Part shown: positions 45,735-55,636 of the stretch, piece by piece
How the letters are laid out: each line of letters opens with the position of its first letter
Numbering within the stretch: position 1 is the first letter of the stretch
Assembly: GCA_021771695.1 (NCBI GenBank)
Contig: JAETON010000001.1
Coordinates: 100,848-164,847 of the forward strand
DNA from: Lachnospiraceae bacterium
GTDB taxonomy: Bacteria > Bacillota > Clostridia > Lachnospirales > Lachnospiraceae
Direction of reading: 5' to 3'
Length of the DNA: 64,000 bases
Translations under genes and position numbers: made by a program
Notes under the pieces: model-generated
Told to the model about the DNA's origin: nothing
Seen by the model: the letters and a program-made list of their open reading frames with translations, nothing else
Databases searched by the model: none

Positions 45735-46517
45735 TTATACAATCGCTAAATACTTCGTTGGCACCCAGCTATTTAATTGTTTAATTAGCGCTTCCTGCTG
45801 ATTGTTGTTCTTTTGTACTTTAGTAACAGTGTACTTCTTTCCGGTATACGCAGATGGAATTGTCTTTCCACTTGCTGCACCTCCGTACTTAGCACCGATT
45901 TTAATTTTTACCTTTGCCCCGGACTTTAATTTGCTGACAACCTTAGATGCTTTTGTTGTACTGATAGATTTATTTAAAATCGCTTCTGCTAATACCTTAC
46001 CGATCTTGTCCGCTCCAGCGGCTTTATACATAAGATAATCGTCCTTATCGTCTACAAAACAGATTTCAAACAGCAAAGCTGGTGCTTTTGTACGTTTTAG
46101 ATAATACAGCGAGGTAGATGTCTTTACTCCTCGATTCGTAAATCCGAGCTTTTCCATAGCCTTGCCACATCGTTTCACAATAGCTCTCTTGCTATCATTC
46201 CAACTGCATGCCCATACTTCAAAACCGCCATTTTTCTTATCTCCCTTTTTGTCATTCCTTCCAGAATTAAGATGTATGGAAATATCTAACGTTACATTAT
46301 GTGCGTTACATTTTGCACATATCTTTTTCAATACATCATTTTTGCTTGTGCCGTTATCTACAGTGCAATTATAAACCGTAGCGCCACCTTTTTTTAAATA
46401 TTTAATAATTGCTTTTGCAACTGCTCTATCTTCTTTAGATTCATCTAAAAACCCTTTTGCTCCACATGCCACCTTGCCCGATGGATTATGACCGCCATGT
46501 ACATTATATTTTGCCAT
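45735..46517 (-). CDS. Prophage endolysin, N-acetylmuramoyl-L-alanine amidase (Amidase_3)
   Basis: A 260-residue lysin that cuts the amide bond between MurNAc and the stem peptide. Residues about 1-175 form the Amidase_3 domain with zinc ligands in NVHGGHNPSGK, DISIHLNSGRND and the catalytic Glu in ALLFEICFVDD. The C-terminal 80 residues (KLKSGAKVKIKIGAKYGG ... WVPTKYLAIV) look like an SH3-type wall-binding domain. ATG 46517 follows AAAGGAG. No signal peptide, so the neighbouring holin is needed for release. Confidence 0.93.
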   Translation of the reverse strand: MAKYNVHGGHNPSGKVACGAKGFLDESKEDRAVAKAIIKYLKKGGATVYNCTVDNGTSKNDVLKKICAKCNAHNVTLDISIHLNSGRNDKKGDKKNGGFEVWACSWNDSKRAIVKRCGKAMEKLGFTNRGVKTSTSLYYLKRTKAPALLFEICFVDDKDDYLMYKAAGADKIGKVLAEAILNKSISTTKASKVVSKLKSGAKVKIKIGAKYGGAASGKTIPSAYTGKKYTVTKVQKNNNQQEALIKQLNSWVPTKYLAIV

Positions 46518-46547
46518 GTTTATCTCTCCTTTCAAAAAAGAGGACGA

Positions 46548-47009
46548 TTATTCGCCCTCTGAATCCTTATTTACTACTTTATCTGCCACTTCCAAGCCTT
46601 TTACCAACACTGATGGTACATTAAATCCTGCTTCTACAAAATTCTCTACGATACTTCGTATCTCATTTACAAGCAAAGACGCGAGTACAAACCATCCAAG
46701 TAATGTCGTAATGCCGAGATTCACACCAATTACTTTTCCAATCTCGATAAAAATTGCGCTAGATCCAAATGCTACCATAACCATTAGCCAATATCCCAGT
46801 TTTTTAAGCACGCCTTTCAACCCTGTTTTTGAGCTTGTTTTGCCTAAAATCTTACTTTTAAGCCATCCAGACAGCCAATCCGCCACATTTAACATAAGAA
46901 ATCCTATAAATAAAATCCAATGTTCGCCTAAAATGTAGGACAGAACAGCTACAACAGCACCAGTAACCATGTTATATGTATCAATTACACCATTAGCCAT
47001 TTTCTTCAT
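46548..47009 (-). CDS. Phage holin (toxin-secretion/holin family)
   Basis: A membrane protein of about 153 residues with three or four hydrophobic segments (VVAVLSYILGEHWILFIGFL, WLMVMVAFGSSAIFIEIGK, TTLLGWFVLASLLVNEI). The central motif LNVADWLSGWLKSKILGK(T/S)SSKTGLKG is typical of the TcdE-like/phi-type holin family. It makes pores for the amidase encoded just downstream. The start could be GTG 47018, ATG 47009 or ATG 47000; ATG 47009 is chosen as a compromise. Confidence 0.9.
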   Translation of the reverse strand: MKKMANGVIDTYNMVTGAVVAVLSYILGEHWILFIGFLMLNVADWLSGWLKSKILGKTSSKTGLKGVLKKLGYWLMVMVAFGSSAIFIEIGKVIGVNLGITTLLGWFVLASLLVNEIRSIVENFVEAGFNVPSVLVKGLEVADKVVNKDSEGE

Positions 47010-47014
47010 TTCCC

Positions 47015-47434
47015 TCACTTTCCTTTCTGCTTAAACATAAAATCCATTGTTATATAGTCTGCTGCGGTCGGAATATCAAACCGTTCACTTTCTTCGCATT
47101 TATCCAGTTCTGCAACGTCAATAGTGTGAATATTCACTTCGACTTCTTCTTCTAAAAGTTCCGCATATTCCTTATTGCACTGTTCCTGTGCATCTTCCGA
47201 AAATACATACACAGTATTTCCGTCTTTCTCCTGCCTCATGGCTTTGCCATTCTCGTCCTTGTCTGCGTAGGATTCACAAATCTTAATACGCTGTTCTTCC
47301 AAATCCTTGTATTCGCTCTCTAACAGTTTTAAGTTCTTTGCGATTGCATAGCTAACTTTCGCCGGAAATGTTTTTTCTGCGATTTTTAATAATCCCGCTA
47401 ATCTCCCTTTTACTTCTCCAAGTTTCATTTTCAT
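47015..47434 (-). CDS. Phage protein, DUF1617-like
   Basis: A 139-residue, helical, Glu/Lys-rich protein (LGEVKGRLAGLLKIAEKTFP, then KVSYAIAKNLKLLESEYKDL). Position between tail-fibre genes and holin and the sequence pattern fit DUF1617 proteins of Gram-positive siphoviruses. Role unknown. It ends within a few bases of the holin start, so the two are coupled. Confidence 0.7.
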   Translation of the reverse strand: MKMKLGEVKGRLAGLLKIAEKTFPAKVSYAIAKNLKLLESEYKDLEEQRIKICESYADKDENGKAMRQEKDGNTVYVFSEDAQEQCNKEYAELLEEEVEVNIHTIDVAELDKCEESERFDIPTAADYITMDFMFKQKGK

Positions 47435-47453
47435 AGTTAGATACCTCTCTTTC

Positions 47454-47681
47454 CTACTCTGTTACCTCTGCGTCCTGTAGTGCATAAAACTCATTCGTAA
47501 ATGCTGCAATGTCTTTTCTGACCTCTGCTTTGTTTGCAGCATACAACTCTTTATCCTGAATCGTCTGATTGATATTGTCAGAACCGCCGTCAGAAGAAAC
47601 GCTGGCATTTAAATAAACCACCTGTTTACCGTCAATTGCAATGTTTCCTGTTAAAGTTGTTGATTTTTTTGTTTCCAGCAT
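47454..47681 (-). CDS. Small phage hypothetical protein
   Basis: A 75-residue protein (MLETKKSTTLTGNIAIDGKQ, then VVYLNASVSSDGGSDNINQT) with predicted beta-strands and a helical tail. It occurs between tail fibre and holin genes, a place where similar small proteins are common in clostridial prophages. AGGAG precedes ATG 47681. Function unknown. Confidence 0.7.
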   Translation of the reverse strand: MLETKKSTTLTGNIAIDGKQVVYLNASVSSDGGSDNINQTIQDKELYAANKAEVRKDIAAFTNEFYALQDAEVTE

Positions 47682-47730
47682 GTTTCTGCTCCTTTCCTTA
47701 ATTGCGTAATCAAAAAACAGACAACAGCTT

Positions 47731-50136
47731 TTACGCTGATGCCTGTCTGAGTTCTTTTAGTTGTTTTTCCAATTTATAGATTTGATTCTGCAAATCCTGA
47801 ATCATTGTTTCGTGTAAGTCTATCTGTCCCGCTTGATACATAAGTTCTTTTGTATTTTTTTGTGTCGCACACATCGTCATCATAAATAAATCATCATAAC
47901 AGATTCCCTTATACCCACCAAATTCTCCGATAACCGAATAGTCATCTGTGTTGTATCCATACTTTTCAAATGTATGCTGAACCTGCTGTGCCTTCAATCC
48001 AAAGTGTATGAGATTGTCACCATCTTCATAATCTTGTTTCCAACGGAACGACACTGGCTCAAGTTCCATGAAAATATTCATCATGCTATCCAAGGATTTA
48101 AAATCAGTCTTTAGTCTTTCATCCGAAGTAGATACTGCCTTATTTGCCCATACGGCAGAACCGTAGATACGTGTTGCATAATTATTATTTCCTAATGCCG
48201 TACATTTTGTTGAACCGGCTACATAATATCTTACAACGTAATTACTCATGTCCATGGAATAAATACCCTGTTGCCCAACACTGTCTATGTTGGTCCCATT
48301 CAGTTCCAATGCTTTATTGAATCTGAACTTATTGTTAGATTTTAACTCCAATAAAGCAACACTTGTTGAAGTATCACGGTAAAAACCTATATATGGATTA
48401 CCGCTTGAACTTGCTCTCTGTAAGTGCATGTATCCTTCTCGAAAAAGACCAATCCCTGTTTTTCCATCTTGGTACCCGGTCTTATTTCCTATCGTAAAAG
48501 TATCCTGTGTCATAGTTGTCGCTTCAGCACTCCCTTTATAAATCATCCATCGACCGTTTGTAAAATCGTATAAGCCATGATTTACCCCGCCAGCACCAAT
48601 TAATAAACCTACTCCATATTCTCCATTATTGACAGTGACCTTTGGTTGACTAGTCGTAGGAGCTTCTATCGAAATCGAATTATTTTCCATAAAAATATTC
48701 GAAACGGGTGTTAAATGGCCAGCAGCATATTCATAAGAAGAAATCGTAAGTCCATATCCATCCATATGAGACTCTCGTACAAGGTCATCATTAGGACCAT
48801 AGGCGTAGAAGCCTTCCCTACTCATTTCACTGTTTGGCTGAGAACCGTCTGTGGAAGTTACCGCTACATGATCTGCGGTAATGATAGTCTGCATATCTTT
48901 TCCGCTGCCGTATTCGCCGATATCAGGATAGCTGATCTCCAATGAATCAGGATACAATTTTGCAGTGTAATATTCCGTATCAGATGTAACAAGCCCATCT
49001 TTGTTGATGACTGTGTTAAATTTTCTTGCATCTTCCAAAGTCAAATCCTGTGGTATATATGTACCTGAAACTGACAAACTTCCGCTGAAACTTCCGGTTG
49101 CACCAACTAAATTTGCTCCGGTAATCGTTCCGGTTGCCGTAATATCTTTTGCAAAAATCCCATTGACATCTATCCTATCGGCTGAAAGGGTTCCAGTCTT
49201 AATCTTTGATGCGTCTAAATTCGCTATCATGGCATTTGTGATTGCCGCATTCGCAATAATTCCAGAATCTGCCGTTATCGTATTAGATGCAATATTGTTC
49301 GCCGTGATTGTTTTAGATGCGATCTCATTCGCTGTGATTGCATTTGCTACAATCTTATCAGCGGTAATGGTTCTGGATGTCAATATTTCACCATTTAGCG
49401 TATTTGTATTTTGTGCCTGTAAAGCCCCGGTAATATTATTCAATCCATAAACAATACTACTCGTACTTCCACGGATTTCTAAGCGTTCCACAGATAAAGT
49501 ACCGGCATTAATCTTATTTGCAGTAAGTTCTACAATCTTTGCATCGGTAATGGAACCGTCTGCAATCTGTGCTGTTCCAACAACACCAGTTCCAATCATT
49601 GCAGTTGTGATAGAGCCGTCTTTGATATTCGCAAGGTCAATCTGTGCATAGTGAGTATCAAGATATTCCGTCTTAATCTGTCCTGCTTCCAAGGCTCCGA
49701 TTTTTGCATTTGCTGCATTTAAATCTTCGACCTTCGCATACTTTGCATCAAGATTATCTACATCTAACTCCTTGATATTTGCCTTAATAGCGTCTAGTTC
49801 ATTTGCTGTAGCAGTTTCAAAGTCCGCTTGCTTTGCTTTAAGAGTTTCAAACTCTCCTGTTTTAAAAGATGAAAAATCTCCTACCGCTTTCTGAATATTT
49901 GCTTCAATAATATCCGACTTTTCTATTGTCGCATATTTTAAATCTGCTGTTCCGATAGTTACATATCCAAGTTTTGCAACAGCAGCATCCAAATTTACTG
50001 TAAGTACACAATCTGCTGTAACGGATTCTGTATACTCTTTCGCATTTGCTAATGTTTGCGCACCTTCACTTTTTAAAGTTTCTAAAATATAAAGCAATCC
50101 GTTATTATCAATATTATTATACTTTGGATTTGCCAT
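47731..50136 (-). CDS. Phage tail fibre/spike with C-terminal S74 autoprotease chaperone
   Basis: An 801-residue adsorption protein. Residues about 20-170 form an Ala-rich coiled stem (ATANELDAIKANIKELDVDN). Residues about 170-340 hold repeats of the ITA(N/D)xIxxxTI type (KIVANAITANEIASKTITAN), a trimeric beta-structure. A variable head follows. The last 110 residues are an intramolecular chaperone of endosialidase (Peptidase_S74): the cleavage site is STSDERLKTDFKSLDSM near 690, followed by VSFRWKQDYEDGDNLIHFGL and a closing coiled coil. The chaperone trimerises the fibre and cuts itself off. Confidence 0.9.
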   Translation of the reverse strand: MANPKYNNIDNNGLLYILETLKSEGAQTLANAKEYTESVTADCVLTVNLDAAVAKLGYVTIGTADLKYATIEKSDIIEANIQKAVGDFSSFKTGEFETLKAKQADFETATANELDAIKANIKELDVDNLDAKYAKVEDLNAANAKIGALEAGQIKTEYLDTHYAQIDLANIKDGSITTAMIGTGVVGTAQIADGSITDAKIVELTANKINAGTLSVERLEIRGSTSSIVYGLNNITGALQAQNTNTLNGEILTSRTITADKIVANAITANEIASKTITANNIASNTITADSGIIANAAITNAMIANLDASKIKTGTLSADRIDVNGIFAKDITATGTITGANLVGATGSFSGSLSVSGTYIPQDLTLEDARKFNTVINKDGLVTSDTEYYTAKLYPDSLEISYPDIGEYGSGKDMQTIITADHVAVTSTDGSQPNSEMSREGFYAYGPNDDLVRESHMDGYGLTISSYEYAAGHLTPVSNIFMENNSISIEAPTTSQPKVTVNNGEYGVGLLIGAGGVNHGLYDFTNGRWMIYKGSAEATTMTQDTFTIGNKTGYQDGKTGIGLFREGYMHLQRASSSGNPYIGFYRDTSTSVALLELKSNNKFRFNKALELNGTNIDSVGQQGIYSMDMSNYVVRYYVAGSTKCTALGNNNYATRIYGSAVWANKAVSTSDERLKTDFKSLDSMMNIFMELEPVSFRWKQDYEDGDNLIHFGLKAQQVQHTFEKYGYNTDDYSVIGEFGGYKGICYDDLFMMTMCATQKNTKELMYQAGQIDLHETMIQDLQNQIYKLEKQLKELRQASA

Positions 50137-50148
50137 AGAACCACCTCT

Positions 50149-50757
50149 TTATGCTATACGTTTAAACATATAGCATGTAATATACGGCGGTAAGTTCTGC
50201 GCATTCCCATCTCCTGCGCTTCCAGTTGTCCCGCCTCCTGATGCTGTTTGTGATACGGAATGATTGTGCGTTGCCGTAATTGTAAACCCATCACTACTGC
50301 CATTCGCTGTTCCTGCTCCATATCCATGTTTTTCTTTCGAAGATCTCACTTTGCATATCCCGCTTGCTCCATATGAACTACCTTTTGATTGTGATGCAAT
50401 ATTATATATAGTTCCTGTTAATGATTTTGACACAATTGATAATGTATGCGTATGATTTGGCGTGCTATGTGTATGCTTCTGCATGTATTTACTTCCACCT
50501 GTTTTTTCCGCAGCGTTAAACTCTGCTTGTGATGTATCTACACCTACCGGAATACGGCCAGAACCCCACGCAACCCATTTACCGCCAATCGTATTTTCGG
50601 GGTTTATATTTTTTGTTGAAACATGAACACTTCCGATCGGATAACTTGCCAACCCCATATCTTTTCGGATTGCTACAAGTTCATCTTCAATAGATTTCAT
50701 GATTTCGGCAGTAATAATCGTTTTTCCGTCTTCATATGTGTGTGGTATAAATGCCAT
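50149..50757 (-). CDS. Phage tail/baseplate receptor-binding protein, collar-like
   Basis: A 202-residue protein. The N-terminal helix (EDGKTIITAEIMKSIEDELV) is followed by YPIGSVHVSTKNINPENTIG with GGKWVAWGSGRIPVGVDTSQ, a motif of tail-collar/fibre tips. His-rich repeats HTHSTPNHTHTL and ATHNHSVS probably bind metal along a trimer axis, and the end is NAQNLPPYITCYMFKRIA, the usual fibre-tip ending. It is placed between tail hub and long fibre genes. Confidence 0.85.
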   Translation of the reverse strand: MAFIPHTYEDGKTIITAEIMKSIEDELVAIRKDMGLASYPIGSVHVSTKNINPENTIGGKWVAWGSGRIPVGVDTSQAEFNAAEKTGGSKYMQKHTHSTPNHTHTLSIVSKSLTGTIYNIASQSKGSSYGASGICKVRSSKEKHGYGAGTANGSSDGFTITATHNHSVSQTASGGGTTGSAGDGNAQNLPPYITCYMFKRIA

Positions 50758-50758
50758 A

Positions 50759-52444
50759 TTAATTCCCTCCTATCGTATATTCATATTCTTCCAATCCGTC
50801 TTTTATTTTAAATATAATGTTCGTAACCTCCTCACATATTTCTATCCCGCTTCTAATATCGGTGCAGCCAACGATGTCACCAACCCTGCAATCATAATCC
50901 GTAATTGTCATTTCTGCCTTTTGACTTGGAGATTTCTCTTCTAACTCCTGCAAGGCATTTTCTATCATTGCGGCATAATGATCTAATACTTTCTTATAAT
51001 ATTTTCCCTCTACCCATGATGGCGCAGTGTCTAAAATAAACTTGCTGTAATACAGATTATTACTCCACACTGGAATTGTTGTTTTTTGTGAAGAAACATA
51101 ATAATATTTATTTTTCTTCCATGCCGGAGTGCATGTCTGCTTTACGTTTGAATAATATTTATTCTTTCTCCACTTTGGAGCTTTATTCTTCTTCTTTCCT
51201 GTCCCTTTGACGGAGACATATCTTTTATTGCTTATATAATAGTAATTTTTGAAATTACTGTTCCAATCTGCGGGCTGCACTGTCTGTAATTTGTATAAAG
51301 GTTTTTCAACTCCGCTGGCAGACTGGTATGTATAACCCGTCCCATCGCTATTTTTTACGGATTCATAATAGATTCCATAATTTTTTTCCCAATCCCACGG
51401 CTTTGAAGTCAATACTTTATATACGTTTACCGTTTCTGCAGATACGCTCGAATAAGAACCCCCATCAGCGGTTGATGAAAGTGTGTAATAATTTGCATAT
51501 CCATTATTCCAGTCTTTCGGTTTACTCGTCAGTTTTGTATATACTTCCTGCTGTGTCGGCTCTACTTCTTTATAAGAACTATCCTCATTTGTGTAATAGT
51601 CCGTATAATTTGTTGTCCAGTCGGACGGTCTGTTTTTTGTCAAAATGTAGTTTTCCGTTACGGATACGCTTGACTCTGATACCATCGTTCTTTCGTCAAC
51701 TCCAAGAATCAATTGCTTTGATTTATCTAGGATATATTCAGAGTCCTGCTTCGGTGAATCAACTTTAGAATAGGACTGTACCCCTCCGTTCTCGTCTGTA
51801 AACAAATGAATTATATATTTCTCACCTGAATCTTCCGATGCTTTACATATCATATGATTGTATCCTAGTCCATCGTCCGTAATTTTGAAACCGTATGTAT
51901 TATTGCCCTGGTACTGAATTTCATCGCTGAAATCATCCCTCAAATCAGCACTGATATGTACTTTTCTGTCATTTCTGACTTCAAATACAGGCACTGCATT
52001 CACTGTCTTTAAAAGCTGCACTATCGCATCGTAAACATTCGTATAAGATACAATTTGACACTCCGGAATGTCTAAATTCGTATCATCACAGACAAACAAT
52101 TCCGTAGAATCTGTTTGTGCCAGCATCTCATTTATGATTTCACTCGCATTTCCTGCATAAACAATAATTTCTCTATCGCTTTCTAAAATCTTCTTTGCAA
52201 GCAGCCCTCTTGTATTAGTTCCTGAATACGTCACTGTGTCTTCTTCAGAATCACTCGCTACGCTTTCTACAATCCCTAAATATTCTGTACCAATAGCATA
52301 CCACATAGAACGTTTTTCCATGCCGATTCCCCCGGTTTCCACCGTCAATTCAAAATCCTTGTCACCTGCACAATCATAGTCAAGTTCCACGCAATCAACG
52401 ATTCCAACGTCTATAAAATCTTTGTCCGTATAAATCAGCTCCAT
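50759..52444 (-). CDS. Phage tail hub/endopeptidase-like protein (Gp37-like) with W/Y-rich repeat insert
   Basis: A 561-residue baseplate protein related to siphovirus ReqiPepy6 Gp37-like tail proteins. The N-terminal 260 residues (ELIYTDKDFIDVGIVDCVEL) and C-terminal 75 (KAEMTITDYDCRVGDIVGCT) form the hub scaffold. Between about 262 and 485 lies an insert of tandem repeats. Four longer ones contain PxDWxxxYxxYY (PSDWTTNYTDYY, PKDWNNGYANYY, PWDWEKNYGIYY, PADWNSNFKNYY) and four short ones read PKWRKNKYY, PAWKKNKYY, PVWSNNLYY and PSWVEGKYY. These may bind host wall sugars (inference). It overlaps the Dit gene by 10 nt. Confidence 0.85.
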   Translation of the reverse strand: MELIYTDKDFIDVGIVDCVELDYDCAGDKDFELTVETGGIGMEKRSMWYAIGTEYLGIVESVASDSEEDTVTYSGTNTRGLLAKKILESDREIIVYAGNASEIINEMLAQTDSTELFVCDDTNLDIPECQIVSYTNVYDAIVQLLKTVNAVPVFEVRNDRKVHISADLRDDFSDEIQYQGNNTYGFKITDDGLGYNHMICKASEDSGEKYIIHLFTDENGGVQSYSKVDSPKQDSEYILDKSKQLILGVDERTMVSESSVSVTENYILTKNRPSDWTTNYTDYYTNEDSSYKEVEPTQQEVYTKLTSKPKDWNNGYANYYTLSSTADGGSYSSVSAETVNVYKVLTSKPWDWEKNYGIYYESVKNSDGTGYTYQSASGVEKPLYKLQTVQPADWNSNFKNYYYISNKRYVSVKGTGKKKNKAPKWRKNKYYSNVKQTCTPAWKKNKYYYVSSQKTTIPVWSNNLYYSKFILDTAPSWVEGKYYKKVLDHYAAMIENALQELEEKSPSQKAEMTITDYDCRVGDIVGCTDIRSGIEICEEVTNIIFKIKDGLEEYEYTIGGN

Positions 52445-53298
52445 AATGGTTCTCCCCGTTCTTCATAAATTGTAAATTCCAATTCTGTAGGTTCATTCCA
52501 TTCCACAGTATTTACTCCAGGTGGTATTTTCTCAAAAATATAATAATCCGGGTTTCGGTACCCGAATATATTTCTTTCATTTCCAAATTGATCATACATG
52601 ATACATGTCTTTTTTACCGAATCAATAACTATATAGCTTCCTTCCGGTATTTCCTCATCAATGTTGTAAATGTTATTCCCGATTTTCAAGTACGGCCATT
52701 CTGACGGGCCTTGAATTTTTGTCCTGAAATTGCATGGAATTCTCAACGGATTTTTTACATATGCTTTTGTAGTATTTTCGTCCTCGTCATTTCCCGGGTC
52801 AGCATCAGAGTTTAAAAGTGCATTTCCTGCGATCATAAAACCTGTAACCGCATTAATTAATGACACACTACGATTGATTTTATATTTTCTTTCCGCTACC
52901 CAGTTTGGATATTCTGTAACAAGTTTAAATTTTCTGTCTGTCATATAAAACAAATCTTCGTATTCTGAATATTCGCTGGAATAAATATAGCATGATAGGT
53001 ATGTATCATTTACATATAATCTTCCATGATTCTTTACATGGACATCATAAAACAGAATATCTTCAATTTCTTTACACAGCTCTGTAAATTCCTGCTCATT
53101 ATCAGCAACCAAAGATATTGTAAATTCTTTTTCCTGCACACCCTTATAAAACTTTTTTACTTTACCGCCGAATATCATGCTTGTTGCGCTGGAATAAGAC
53201 CATTCGTTATTAAAAAGCGTATCAATATCCTGAATTGCCATCTTATCTGATAGAAGATTAAGTCTATCTCCAGTAGAATTTACATAATACACTTCCAT
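52435..53298 (-). CDS. Phage distal tail protein (Dit)
   Basis: A 287-residue baseplate component joining the tail tube to the hub. The N-terminal ring domain shows EVYYVNSTGDRLNLLSDKMA and a belt-like strand pattern (KEFTISLVADNEQEFTEL, GRLYVNDTYLSCYIYSSEYS), with a galectin-like C-terminal half ending YEERGEPLWS. ATG 53298 follows AAGGAGG, which lies inside the last codons of the tape-measure gene. The longer frame to 53328 is less likely. Gene order tape measure-Dit-hub is standard for siphoviruses. Confidence 0.9.
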   Translation of the reverse strand: MEVYYVNSTGDRLNLLSDKMAIQDIDTLFNNEWSYSSATSMIFGGKVKKFYKGVQEKEFTISLVADNEQEFTELCKEIEDILFYDVHVKNHGRLYVNDTYLSCYIYSSEYSEYEDLFYMTDRKFKLVTEYPNWVAERKYKINRSVSLINAVTGFMIAGNALLNSDADPGNDEDENTTKAYVKNPLRIPCNFRTKIQGPSEWPYLKIGNNIYNIDEEIPEGSYIVIDSVKKTCIMYDQFGNERNIFGYRNPDYYIFEKIPPGVNTVEWNEPTELEFTIYEERGEPLWS

Positions 53299-53299
53299 T

Positions 53300-55636
53300 T
53301 TAAGATACCTCCTTAACCAATCGCCCAAATTCTCTCTTGTTAACTTTCATAATAATATTCTGATTTGCGCAGCTTTCGGCTATCTTTCTTGCAAGTTCAT
53401 CAACGTTGATGCTCTGAGAAGCGCCTTCAACTGCGTTAGAAATCATCGTCATAAGTGTATCTGCACCTGCAACAACCTCACTTCCTGCTTCGCCGCCACC
53501 TAAAAAATTGCCGTTAGAGGAGCCGAAAATTGTTGGACTATTTAAAATCACTGGATCATTCATGGCTTTTGCATACCACTGAACACCAATTCCTGTTGGA
53601 TACGATATCGTCTTCCCCAAAATCTTCTTTGAGCCCATTTTTAAACTAAAATGCGGAAGTTTTGGCAAGGATGGAGTCGGAATTTTCAATTTCAATCTTG
53701 TAAAAAATCCTTTAATTTTATTAATAATTCTACTCACTACATTTTTTGCTGTTTCTACCGGATGCGTAATAGCGTTTTTGACTCCGTTGAAAATAGATAC
53801 TGCTTTTGATTTTATACTATTAAAAATCGTAGCAACTCCCGATTTCAGACTGCTGAACTTATTTTTCACATTACTCACTACGCTTGTTACAGGAGTTATG
53901 ATTTTACTTTTAATTGCTCCCCATACTGTCGATGCAACTGTTTTGATCGCAGTAAATATTGCTTTCACTGTATTTTTCATTACATTAAATTTTGTTTTTA
54001 CACGATTTACGATGCCGCCGACAACGGTACTAAAGACCGTTTTTATTGCGTTCCATGCCGAAGATACTACTGCTTTTACCGAACTCCATAAACCTTTCCA
54101 GAAGTTTCGGAACGACTCGCAATTATTCCACAACAATACGAAGGCTGTTACCAATCCTGCTATCGCAACTGCTATCAGCACAGCAGGATTTAATCCCATT
54201 ACTGCATTTAAAATCGCCATTGCCGAAGATATGCCACTTATGATAGCAGTACCCCCTCCTAGCACAAGCCATAACCCTCCAATCGCAACACCGAATCCAG
54301 CTGCCACAGGAGCAATTACATTCATGTGTTCCGCCAGAAATCCGATTCCATTAGCCGCAAGTGACGTTAATGCCGACTGCGCTGGTGCAACTGACTCTGC
54401 AAGTTTTGATTGTGCATCCATCATTTTACTGCTTGCATTGTTTGCCTCTATCGTTGCGCTGTTTGTATGGCGATAAGCGTCCGCAAGTCCACCGTATTTT
54501 CCATTTAATGTATCCACAATCAACTGCTGCCGCTCTTGTGTGTTTTTACATTTTTTAAGTTTTTCGTTGAAATCATCTTCACTGATTCCAGCCCAATTTA
54601 ACGCGTCCGCCAAGTTACCTGTAACCTGTCCAACATTCGCAGTTTCGTTTACGGATTCCATCAAACCATCAAGCGGTATAGAATCACCATATTTTGCCCA
54701 TATTCCTGTAGCTGCATTGATTAATTTATTCGTATTTTGAGTAGACAATCCCATTGCCGACATATTTGCCACGGCAGTTGAAGATAAAGTCTCATCTCCT
54801 GTGATTGCATAAAAATCTTTATAATTACTCTTTAAAGAATCCAAACTCTTTCCAGATGTTTGTGCTATTGCTGCAAGTTTTGCCTGCTCATTGCGATATT
54901 GCCTTGTTTCCTCTTCCAACCCGGCAATAGAATCTATCGCACCTGTGGCAAAATCGGCAATTATGTTTCCTGCAGCAATATCCCCCACGCTGGTACCCAT
55001 GTCCTCTGCACTGTCTCCGGCATCTTCAAGTCCTTCCGTAAGTTCTGCGGCCGCTTTGTCTGCTTCTGCCATTCTGCTCTTACTTTTTTGAAGTTCCTGA
55101 TTTGCTTTTGACAAACCTGCTTTTAATTCTTCTGCCTCACTAGATGTTCTGCCGTATTGAATAACTGCATTTTTGTAAGCGACTTCCAGCGCAGAAACCT
55201 TTGATTTTTGACTGCTTATTGTACTTTCCAGCTGTCCTAATGCTGTAGAAGCCTGTCTTGAAGATGCTTCCTGCTTCTCCAGTGATGCGTTTGTTTTATT
55301 AATATCTGCCTGTATACCATTTTCTACATTCTTGCATTTGCTTAATGCTGATTCCAAACTTTTTACTTCGTCCGAATTTTCTCCAAAGATATTTTTGGCT
55401 AGATCTAATTTTTGACTGGTTGCTTCTGTTTTTTGTTTAGCCAGTTCCATTTCTCTATTAAGCAATGAAAGTCTCTGCTTCATTCCATCTTGACTTTCTC
55501 CATTCGCTCTCATTTCAGAATTATTCTCTTTCAACTGATTGCGCAATACTTTTAAATTTCTCTCTGATTCTCGTATGGTATCGTTAAAATCCGATGCATC
55601 TGCTGTAAACTTAATCTTCGCTTCACTTTTTGCCAT
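53300..55636 (-). CDS. Phage tail tape measure protein
   Basis: A 778-residue protein that sets tail length and is ejected with DNA. Residues 1-220 are a long coiled coil (DTIRESERNLKVLRNQLKEN). The TP901-type core includes SSTAVANMSAMGLSTQNTNK near 285. Membrane-active segments lie near 430-520 (GFGVAIGGLWLVLGGGTAII). Repeated amphipathic units follow (SAWNAIKTVFSTVVGGIVNR, STVWGAIKSKIITPVTSVVS) at 540-640. By the usual rule of about 1.5 angstroms per residue it predicts a tail a little over 110 nm. It starts inside the end of the frameshifted chaperone frame. Confidence 0.93.
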   Translation of the reverse strand: MAKSEAKIKFTADASDFNDTIRESERNLKVLRNQLKENNSEMRANGESQDGMKQRLSLLNREMELAKQKTEATSQKLDLAKNIFGENSDEVKSLESALSKCKNVENGIQADINKTNASLEKQEASSRQASTALGQLESTISSQKSKVSALEVAYKNAVIQYGRTSSEAEELKAGLSKANQELQKSKSRMAEADKAAAELTEGLEDAGDSAEDMGTSVGDIAAGNIIADFATGAIDSIAGLEEETRQYRNEQAKLAAIAQTSGKSLDSLKSNYKDFYAITGDETLSSTAVANMSAMGLSTQNTNKLINAATGIWAKYGDSIPLDGLMESVNETANVGQVTGNLADALNWAGISEDDFNEKLKKCKNTQERQQLIVDTLNGKYGGLADAYRHTNSATIEANNASSKMMDAQSKLAESVAPAQSALTSLAANGIGFLAEHMNVIAPVAAGFGVAIGGLWLVLGGGTAIISGISSAMAILNAVMGLNPAVLIAVAIAGLVTAFVLLWNNCESFRNFWKGLWSSVKAVVSSAWNAIKTVFSTVVGGIVNRVKTKFNVMKNTVKAIFTAIKTVASTVWGAIKSKIITPVTSVVSNVKNKFSSLKSGVATIFNSIKSKAVSIFNGVKNAITHPVETAKNVVSRIINKIKGFFTRLKLKIPTPSLPKLPHFSLKMGSKKILGKTISYPTGIGVQWYAKAMNDPVILNSPTIFGSSNGNFLGGGEAGSEVVAGADTLMTMISNAVEGASQSINVDELARKIAESCANQNIIMKVNKREFGRLVKEVS

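Noticed and set aside
53778..54476. 232-residue plus-strand open frame
   Set aside because: Antisense to the tape-measure repeats, with Thr/Ile/Ala composition mirroring that gene; not a gene.
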